A stretch of 10,290 bases of DNA from an uncultured Methanobrevibacter sp. Lineage in GTDB: Archaea; Methanobacteriota; Methanobacteria; Methanobacteriales; Methanobacteriaceae. Position numbers and translations under genes: made by a program. Of this stretch, positions 6,380 to 10,290 are shown one piece after another (the first letter of the stretch is position 1; the number at the start of each line of letters is the position of its first letter). The stretch spans positions 1-10,290 of the forward strand of contig NZ_CALGFC010000009.1 of the NCBI RefSeq assembly GCF_937881195.1, given 5' to 3'. Under the pieces are notes generated by a model, which was not told the origin of the DNA, made no database searches, and worked only from the letters and a program-made list of their open reading frames with translations.

Positions 6380-6695
6380 GCTCTCGCAACCTCCTATCTT
6401 CCTTAAATGGATATGCTGTAACAACTTCGATTTCTCTATTATCAGTTATTTCAATAATAATATACAAATCATGCATTGTCTTATTTTTATCAGGATAAAT
6501 CAATTTAAACCTATTTTCCCTAGTTTTAGTAATTCCTAAAGGTATTTTATTACAAATACACTTTTCAATATAATTAAAGTCAATACTTCTATGAAACCAA
6601 TTATTTAAAACATGGTCAATAATTCTGATATCTCCACAATTTTTTATGATATCTAAAGCCTGTTCAAGATCATAATCAAAAATAGAAAACACCAA
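6366..6695 (-). CDS. DUF4258-like small protein, possible RelE-type toxin
   Basis: The 109-residue protein has an N-terminal helical part with IIDHVLNNWFHRSIDFNYIEKCI (25-47), matching the DUF4258 layout H...R.I....I..., followed by GITKTRENRFKLIYPD (54-69) and strands DLYIIIEI and IEVVTAYPF (76-97). DUF4258 is treated as a RelE/ParE-like mRNase-type toxin fold; the pairing with DUF2283 directly downstream supports a toxin-antitoxin reading. No activity is shown. The start is uncertain: TTG 6695 and GTG 6692 are both possible, but AAAGGT ends only 0-3 bases before them, so initiation may be weak. Toxin-first order with a 14-base overlap is compatible with coupled synthesis of the partner. Confidence 0.7.
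   Translation of the reverse strand: MVFSIFDYDLEQALDIIKNCGDIRIIDHVLNNWFHRSIDFNYIEKCICNKIPLGITKTRENRFKLIYPDKNKTMHDLYIIIEITDNREIEVVTAYPFKEDRRLRERETQ
6389..6395 (-). promoter_or_regulatory. Strong SD site that fixes the DUF2283 start
   Basis: AGGAGGT on the minus strand, inside the 3' end of the DUF4258-like gene and 9 bases before GTG 6379. It is the best SD match in the window and argues for the GTG start over the upstream TTG. It also suggests the second protein is made in larger amounts than the first, whose own SD is poorly spaced. Confidence 0.7.
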
Positions 6696-6772
6696 ACCTT
6701 TCTATAAAAAAATCTCAATTAAAAAAATTTATAGTGTATATTATGTTTTTTAAATTATATAATAATTTTGTA

Positions 6773-6828
6773 ATTTTCAATACATTAGTATGATATACTA
6801 TATATAGCTATCGCTAAGTATTGAAAAT
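6773..6828. repeat. Hairpin with 15-bp stem upstream of the DUF4258 gene
   Basis: ATTTTCAATAC (6773-6783) pairs with GTATTGAAAAT (6818-6828). After one bulged A, TTAG (6785-6788) pairs with CTAA (6814-6817). The 25-base loop contains further short pairing (GATA/TATC). The element lies 78-133 bases before the DUF4258 start and just beyond the TATA-like sequences. It could be an operator for autoregulation, an RNA hairpin or a terminator for the upstream operon. It lacks a U-tract directly after it on the minus strand. Confidence 0.5.
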
Positions 6829-6889
6829 ATGAATATATTTATCTACCTTGATAAAGGCATATAAATTTTTTCCCTTGATTATCATATTG

Positions 6890-6943
6890 CAAGTGTAATA
6901 AGTACTTCAAATGTAATACTTATTTCATGTGTAAAAAAAATAG
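6890..6943. repeat. Three 18-bp iterons, CAAGTGTAATA type
   Basis: Units start exactly 18 bases apart: CAAGTGTAATAAGTACTT (6890), CAAATGTAATACTTATTT (6908) and CATGTGTAAAAAAAATAG (6926). The shared core is CAWRTGTAA; similarity fades in the third unit. Regular spacing upstream of a small regulated operon suggests binding sites for a repressor or antitoxin complex. The reverse complement of the core occurs twice downstream of the operon (5771 and 5827). Confidence 0.5.
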
Positions 6944-7073
6944 TATATTTAAAAATATTTAAGTATAATTATTAAAATATTATTATTTAAGAAACTATAA
7001 TGAAATAAGGACTAGAAAAAATGGGATTTAAACGACAAAGAAATATAAATAAAGTAGTTTAATAAATTGAATA

Positions 7074-7466
7074 TCAATCTTCTTTGTAAATAACTACTTC
7101 TCCTGTGTTTTTCTGAATAATTATGTTCATATGTTTTTCTGGGTTAGAAGAGCTATTTATAGCATGCCATATTTGAAAACCATCTTCTGGTTCAAAATTT
7201 GTTACCATATCATATCCTTTAGATTCTGCTAATTTTTTCACATAATCATCTTTTTCTTCAGAACTCATGTTACTAAAATTTTGAAGTTTTATAATTTTAT
7301 CTCCTTCTTCAAATTGAGCTTTATAAGAAATAGGATTATCCTGCGAATTATTAGATTCTGATGACCCCACAGCTGTTTCAGAAACTATATTAGGAGACAA
7401 ATAGAATACTCCTCCTAAAAAAGCAATGAGGATTATTAAAAGGATAATTATTGATTTATTTTTCAT
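7074..7466 (-). CDS. Small membrane-anchored protein, function unknown
   Basis: Not recognised. Residues 1-4 (MKNK) are positive, 5-23 are a strongly hydrophobic segment rich in Ile/Leu ending in FLGGVFYL, and 28-45 are a Ser/Asn-rich linker. Residues 50-130 form a soluble domain with DKIIKLQNFSNMS, a charged helix (SSEEKDDYVKKLAESKG) and a terminal strand pair NIIIQKNTGEVVIYKE. The segment has no cysteine after it, so it is a signal anchor or cleavable signal rather than a lipoprotein signal, and the domain would face outward. It follows the 7474-7830 gene by 7 bases, so both are probably co-transcribed. The only SD hint is TGAT just before the ATG. The 130-residue protein may sense, hold or protect against something outside the membrane; this is speculation. 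Confidence 0.7.
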   Translation of the reverse strand: MKNKSIIILLIILIAFLGGVFYLSPNIVSETAVGSSESNNSQDNPISYKAQFEEGDKIIKLQNFSNMSSEEKDDYVKKLAESKGYDMVTNFEPEDGFQIWHAINSSSNPEKHMNIIIQKNTGEVVIYKED

Positions 7467-7473
7467 AATATCA

Positions 7474-7830
7474 TTAAATTATATATTGTATACTCATTGT
7501 ATAAGAATATTTCCAACTATATGCATAAGGTGTTGAAGTAGGGAGTTTAATAATTGACCCATAAGCATCTGTCGGTAAGACTATAGCAGTACCTCCTGAA
7601 GCAGTTATATAATCATTGTTTTTTTTAGCTGAACTGAAAAATCCATAGGTAGCGCCGATAAATCCGGAAACAAAGACTTTACTAGTAACTTTTTTAAATG
7701 TGAGTTCCATTATTGCATTCCATTTATTAGGATTGCTTAATTTAAAATCAAATTTATAAGCTTTTATTCCAGAAGGTAATAAATAGACATATCCAGAATC
7801 AGTATACCCTCTACCGTATATGTTTGACAT
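7474..7830 (-). CDS. Tyrosine-rich small protein, function unknown
   Basis: Not recognised. The 118 residues contain 13 tyrosines and many Gly, Ser and Phe, and no cysteine. Alternating patterns (GYVYLLPS, AYKFDFKL, AIMELTFKK, AYSWKYSYTMSIQYII) suggest mostly beta strands. Residues 50-68 (SKVFVSGFIGATYGFFSSA) form a Gly-containing hydrophobic stretch, weak for a membrane helix, and there is no signal peptide at the start. The ATG at 7830 is the only Met before residue 41 and has no SD; a TATA-like TTTATAAAAA lies 18-27 bases upstream. It is the first gene of a likely two-gene operon with a membrane-anchored partner. A surface, phage-derived or bacteriocin-like role is possible, but nothing in the sequence decides. 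It could also be the remaining part of a larger decayed gene. Confidence 0.6.
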   Translation of the reverse strand: MSNIYGRGYTDSGYVYLLPSGIKAYKFDFKLSNPNKWNAIMELTFKKVTSKVFVSGFIGATYGFFSSAKKNNDYITASGGTAIVLPTDAYGSIIKLPTSTPYAYSWKYSYTMSIQYII

Positions 7831-7847
7831 TTTATTTTTAGATATTG

Positions 7848-7857
7848 TTTTTATAAA
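7848..7857 (-). promoter_or_regulatory. Candidate TATA box for the 7830-7074 operon
   Basis: TTTATAAAAA (minus strand) lies 18-27 bases before ATG 7830. Together with the missing SD this suggests a leaderless or near-leaderless message, though the box is a few bases closer to the ATG than the usual archaeal spacing. Confidence 0.3.
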
Positions 7858-8142
7858 AAACTTTTAAATTATTCACAAATACTTTTAAATTGTTTATAGA
7901 TTTATTTATAGATTTTTGTAGATATATCTAAAAACTTAAGTATATTATTTAAATTCTCATTTATCATATTTGTTTAAATTTTCATTATTATTTATAAACT
8001 TTTTAAAAATTAAAAATTTAATTGTTATAATTTATTATATTATAATAATTAATTAATCTATATCTAAGGGTAAACAATCAATTTATATCAACTGATAAAT
8101 AATTAATTTAAATCTACTAATAATTAATTAATATCATAATGA

Positions 8143-8166
8143 ATTATCAATTAAATTATTGATAAT
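8143..8166. repeat. Inverted repeat ATTATCAAT-N6-ATTGATAAT
   Basis: Perfect 9-bp arms (8143-8151 and 8158-8166) flank a 6-base centre. It could be a dimeric regulator site in the divergent region. It is about 350 bases from the U32 start and 310 from the other gene, so an assignment to either is not possible. Confidence 0.4.
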
Positions 8167-8311
8167 ATTTATTTAAGTATTGAAATATAAAAGTTATTTA
8201 TTAAATTTATATTTTATTAAATTTATATAATATTAATTTATAAAATCAAAAATGTTAATTTACACAATTAGATTAAAAAAATAATAGAAATTTAATTATA
8301 ATTTTATAATC

Positions 8312-8480
8312 AAAGAAATATTATAATTTTATACTTAAAAGAATATTATAAATTTATACTCAAAAAAGTATTATCTTCCCCTATTATATAATTAAAAGAA
8401 TATTATGAATTTATACTTATATAAATATTTGTTATCTTATATTAATTTATAATTAAGAGAATATTATGAATTTATATTTA
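8312..8480 (+). repeat. Degenerate repeat array carrying TATA-like elements
   Basis: A roughly 26-base element, AAAAGAATATTATGAATTTA plus TACTTA, occurs at about 8312-8336, 8337-8362, 8394-8419 and 8454-8480 with a few substitutions. The last three copies belong to a longer unit of about 57-60 bases, because the sequence after them (TTATCTT...TATAATTA) also recurs. Each copy contains TTTATA(C/T)TTA or a close variant, resembling an archaeal TATA box; the last copy sits at the expected place for the U32 promoter. Confidence 0.6.
8471..8480 (+). promoter_or_regulatory. Probable TATA box for the U32 gene
   Basis: TTTATATTTA is centred about 25 bases before 8500. That would start the message just ahead of the GAGGT SD at 8503-8507 and give a leader of about 15 bases. 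It is the last and best-placed of four similar elements. Confidence 0.4.
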
Positions 8481-8502
8481 AATAAATCAAATTACAATTA
8501 AA

Positions 8503-8507
8503 GAGGT
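8503..8507 (+). promoter_or_regulatory. SD site deciding the U32 start
   Basis: GAGGT ends 8 bases before ATG 8516. A second in-frame ATG at 8522 would be 14 bases away, so 8516 is preferred. Confidence 0.6.
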
Positions 8508-8515
8508 TCTAGAAT

Positions 8516-10290
8516 ATGGTTATGGAATTATTAGCTCCTGCAGGATCTTATGATGTTTTTAAAATTGCAGTTAATTTAGGTGCTGATGCTGTCTATTTAG
8601 CTGGGCAAAATTTTGGAGCTAGAGCATATGCAGAAAATTTTACTACAGAAGAAATTAAAAAAAGTGTTGAATATGCTCATTTAAATAATGCAAAAGTCTT
8701 TATTACAGTTAATACACTTATAAATAATTTTGAAATAATCGATTTTTTAAAATACATATTTAAGCTTTATAAAATAGGTGTTGATGCAGTTATTGTTCAA
8801 GATTTCGGAGTTTTAAAACTATTAAAATCTATTTTCCCAGAAATGAAAATTCACGCCTCAACACAGATGTCATTAAATAATTATTATAGCGTACTATGGG
8901 CAAAAGAAAATGGTGTTTCAAGAGTGATATTTCCTCGTGAACTTAGTATTGATGAAATATCCAAAATACATAAAAAACTAAAAAGAAACGATGTAGATAT
9001 TGAATTAGAAGTTTTTTCACATGGAGCTCTTTGTTATTCTGTTTCTGGAAATTGCTACATCTCTTCTTTAAATAATGGAAGGAGCGGTAATAGAGGAGCT
9101 TGTACCCAACCTTGTAGAAGAGAATATTTGTTAAAATATAAAGGACATAAAGTGGGTGATGGTTATTTACTATCTACACATGATTTAAATCTGTCTGATG
9201 ATTTAGATAAACTAAGTGAGTCAGGAATTGATTCAATTAAGTTAGAAGGGAGAATGAAATCCGAAGATTATGTTGGAACTATAGTAAATTCATACAGAAA
9301 CCTCTTAAATAAAAAAGAAGGATCATTTAAAGATGATTTAAACCTTGTTTTCAATAGGAATTTTACAAAAGGATATATATTTAATCAAAAACCTAGCGAA
9401 GTTATGGGTCGTGAAAGTTCAGGACATATTGGATTTTACATTGGAGAAATAACATCAATAAACAGAGAATATCCCGAAATAGTCCAAGAAAACACAGATA
9501 CCAAGAATAAAAAACTGCATAAATATAAAAAAAGAAAATCAAAAGAAGAAAATGAGAAAGATGATGAATCAGAAAGAAGAGTTAGAACTGTTAAAGAGAT
9601 TAAAGTTTCTAAAAAAAATCCAATTCAAATAGAAAAAGGAGATGGAATAGCATTTAAATTTGGCAATAAAATTAAAGGAATTTATATTGATGATATTATC
9701 GAACAAAACGAAGAATATATAGTTTTTAATACAACAAGAAATATTAGAGTTGGAGATAAAGTTTATATAAGCTATTCTAAGTCAATTCATAAAGAACTTA
9801 AAAAGTATAAAAAAGAGTTTATTCAGTCAAAAATACCTATATCATTGAATATGTTTTTAGATGATAAATTAAATATAAAAGTAAATATCAATTATACTTT
9901 AAATGATGATATGATTGAATTTGAGTATATTGCCTCTTCAAAATTTGAAAAAGCTATTAATCGCCCTATTAAAAAAGAAGAAATAGAAAAACAATTATCA
10001 AAAACAGGAAATACTCCATTTTTTGTTGACAGAACAGAAATTAATAATTTTAAAAATGATATTTTCATCCCAGTTTCCAAATTAAATGAAATTAGGCGAG
10101 AAATACTTGAAAAAGCCACTGAAACTCTTTTAAATTATTATAAAACCGACAAAAATAAAATTAATGATGCGAAAAGTAGGCTAAATCGATTTGTTAAAAA
10201 ATATAAATCTAAAAAAGATTTATCTAAAAAAGAGCTATCTAAAAAAGAGCTATCTAAAAAAGAGCTATCTAAAAAAGAGCTATCTAAAAA
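8516..10290 (+). CDS. U32 family protein (Fe-S, RlhA/TrhP-like) with DUF3656-like region, cut by window end
   Basis: The ORF opens at ATG 8516 and is uninterrupted for 591 codons to the window edge. The N-terminus MELLAPAGSYDVFKIAVNLGADAVYLAG and IHASTQMSLNN (112-122) are U32 landmarks. Residues 165-183 match the U32 signature ExFxxGALCxxxxGxCxxS exactly. Cys173, Cys180, Cys196 and Cys200 are the four ligands that bind [4Fe-4S] in RlhA, TrhP and UbiU/V. Those relatives hydroxylate rRNA, tRNA or ubiquinone precursors without oxygen, so an RNA-modifying role is more likely than proteolysis. KLEGRMKSEDYV (242-253) and NRNFTKGYI (280-288) continue the core. Residues 320-368 are a Lys/Glu-rich insertion. 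Residues about 420-540 look like DUF3656. From 565 the chain turns into SKKEL repeats. The substrate in this archaeon is unknown. Confidence 0.93.
   Translation, partial: MVMELLAPAGSYDVFKIAVNLGADAVYLAGQNFGARAYAENFTTEEIKKSVEYAHLNNAKVFITVNTLINNFEIIDFLKYIFKLYKIGVDAVIVQDFGVLKLLKSIFPEMKIHASTQMSLNNYYSVLWAKENGVSRVIFPRELSIDEISKIHKKLKRNDVDIELEVFSHGALCYSVSGNCYISSLNNGRSGNRGACTQPCRREYLLKYKGHKVGDGYLLSTHDLNLSDDLDKLSESGIDSIKLEGRMKSEDYVGTIVNSYRNLLNKKEGSFKDDLNLVFNRNFTKGYIFNQKPSEVMGRESSGHIGFYIGEITSINREYPEIVQENTDTKNKKLHKYKKRKSKEENEKDDESERRVRTVKEIKVSKKNPIQIEKGDGIAFKFGNKIKGIYIDDIIEQNEEYIVFNTTRNIRVGDKVYISYSKSIHKELKKYKKEFIQSKIPISLNMFLDDKLNIKVNINYTLNDDMIEFEYIASSKFEKAINRPIKKEEIEKQLSKTGNTPFFVDRTEINNFKNDIFIPVSKLNEIRREILEKATETLLNYYKTDKNKINDAKSRLNRFVKKYKSKKDLSKKELSKKELSKKELSKKELSK
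10208..10290 (+). repeat. 15-bp in-frame tandem repeat encoding SKKEL
   Basis: Units of TCTAAAAAAGAGCTA start at 10208, 10223, 10238, 10253, 10268 and 10283 (cut by the edge). The first is a variant (GATTTA at its end, giving SKKDL); units 2-5 are identical. Because the unit is 15 bases, gain or loss changes protein length by five residues without shifting the frame. Confidence 0.9.

Larger units (their letters stand above)
6696..7073. other. Regulatory-looking spacer before the DUF4258/DUF2283 pair
   Basis: The 378 bases contain no gene. Reading toward the pair (minus strand) they hold an A8/T8 tract at 6933-6940 that may end the upstream operon, three 18-bp iterons (6890-6943), a long hairpin (6773-6828) and TATA-like sequences: TATATAAT at 6755-6762 and ACTATAAATT near 6729-6738. 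A 13-codon ORF on the plus strand at 7021-7062 is too short to call. Confidence 0.5.
7831..8515. other. Divergent intergenic region
   Basis: The 685 bases separate the minus-strand orphan operon from the plus-strand U32 gene and must hold both promoters. No ORF above about ten codons is credible. Visible elements are TAGATATATCTA (a 12-bp palindrome, 7919-7930), a 9-bp-arm inverted repeat (8143-8166) and a repeat array leading to the U32 start (8312-8480). Between 7935 and 8140 I see only A+T-rich sequence. Confidence 0.6.

Noticed and set aside
6380..6424. 15-codon N-terminal extension of the DUF2283 protein from TTG 6424
   Set aside because: No SD before the TTG, whereas GTG 6379 has a perfect AGGAGGT at 9 bases; the DUF2283 motif starts after the GTG.
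6345..6539. Plus-strand ORF of 64 codons
   Set aside because: Antisense to the DUF4258/DUF2283 overlap, both of which have better support from motifs and SD.
7021..7062. 13-codon plus-strand ORF starting MGFKRQRN, with AAGGA upstream
   Set aside because: Too short to separate from chance in this DNA. It could be a leader peptide or a gene remnant, but nothing downstream on the plus strand supports that.
9892..10119. Minus-strand ORF of 75 codons
   Set aside because: Antisense to the uninterrupted U32 reading frame, no SD, no family resemblance.
8516..10290. Collagenase/peptidase function for the canonical U32 protein
   Set aside because: The four-cysteine Fe-S motif ties it to hydroxylating U32 members (RlhA, TrhP, UbiU/V); peptidase is a legacy label for most of the family.

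Overview
The window is very AT-rich, with spacers of almost pure A+T separating compact genes that use bacterial-style Shine-Dalgarno (SD) sites (GGAGGT, GAGGT). Together with an alpha-only class I fumarase gene, DUF2283/DUF4258 and U32-type proteins, this points to a low-GC methanogenic archaeon of the Methanobacteriales, most likely Methanobrevibacter or a close relative. That assignment is inferred from gene content and composition; there is no rRNA or other marker gene in the window.

Left part (1-5525), all on the minus strand. A short tandem repeat opens the window. Then come a fumarate hydratase alpha-subunit gene (189-1046), a 790-base spacer full of repeats, a cysteine-free U32-like TIM-barrel protein (1838-2710), an Fpg/Nei-family protein with a zinc finger but without the catalytic N-terminal proline (2957-3874), and an MmgE/PrpD-family protein (4158-5525). 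Each gene is separated from the next by 235-790 bases, so they look like individually transcribed genes. The fumarase fits the partial reductive TCA branch used by methanogens for biosynthesis. The substrates of the PrpD and U32-like proteins cannot be read from the sequence.

Middle part (5526-7830), also minus strand. A two-gene module (6366-6695 DUF4258-like, 5999-6379 DUF2283) overlaps by 14 bases and looks like a toxin-antitoxin-type pair. It ends in a strong U-rich terminator, is preceded by a 15-bp-stem hairpin and three 18-bp iterons, and has copies of the same CAAGTGTA motif in opposite orientation on its other side. Upstream lies a second pair of unrecognised small genes (7474-7830, tyrosine-rich; 7074-7466, single membrane anchor), only 7 bases apart and probably one operon.

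Right part (7831-10290). A 685-base divergent spacer carries a tandemly repeated TATA-like element. It leads into a plus-strand U32 family gene with a perfect U32 signature and four cysteines. This gene runs off the window edge inside a 15-bp in-frame tandem repeat (SKKEL).

No rRNA, tRNA, CRISPR array, transposase or integrase is visible. The least explained items are the DUF4258/DUF2283 module with its flanking motifs, the two-gene orphan operon, the apparently non-catalytic Fpg/Nei protein, and the promoter-repeat array before the U32 gene.
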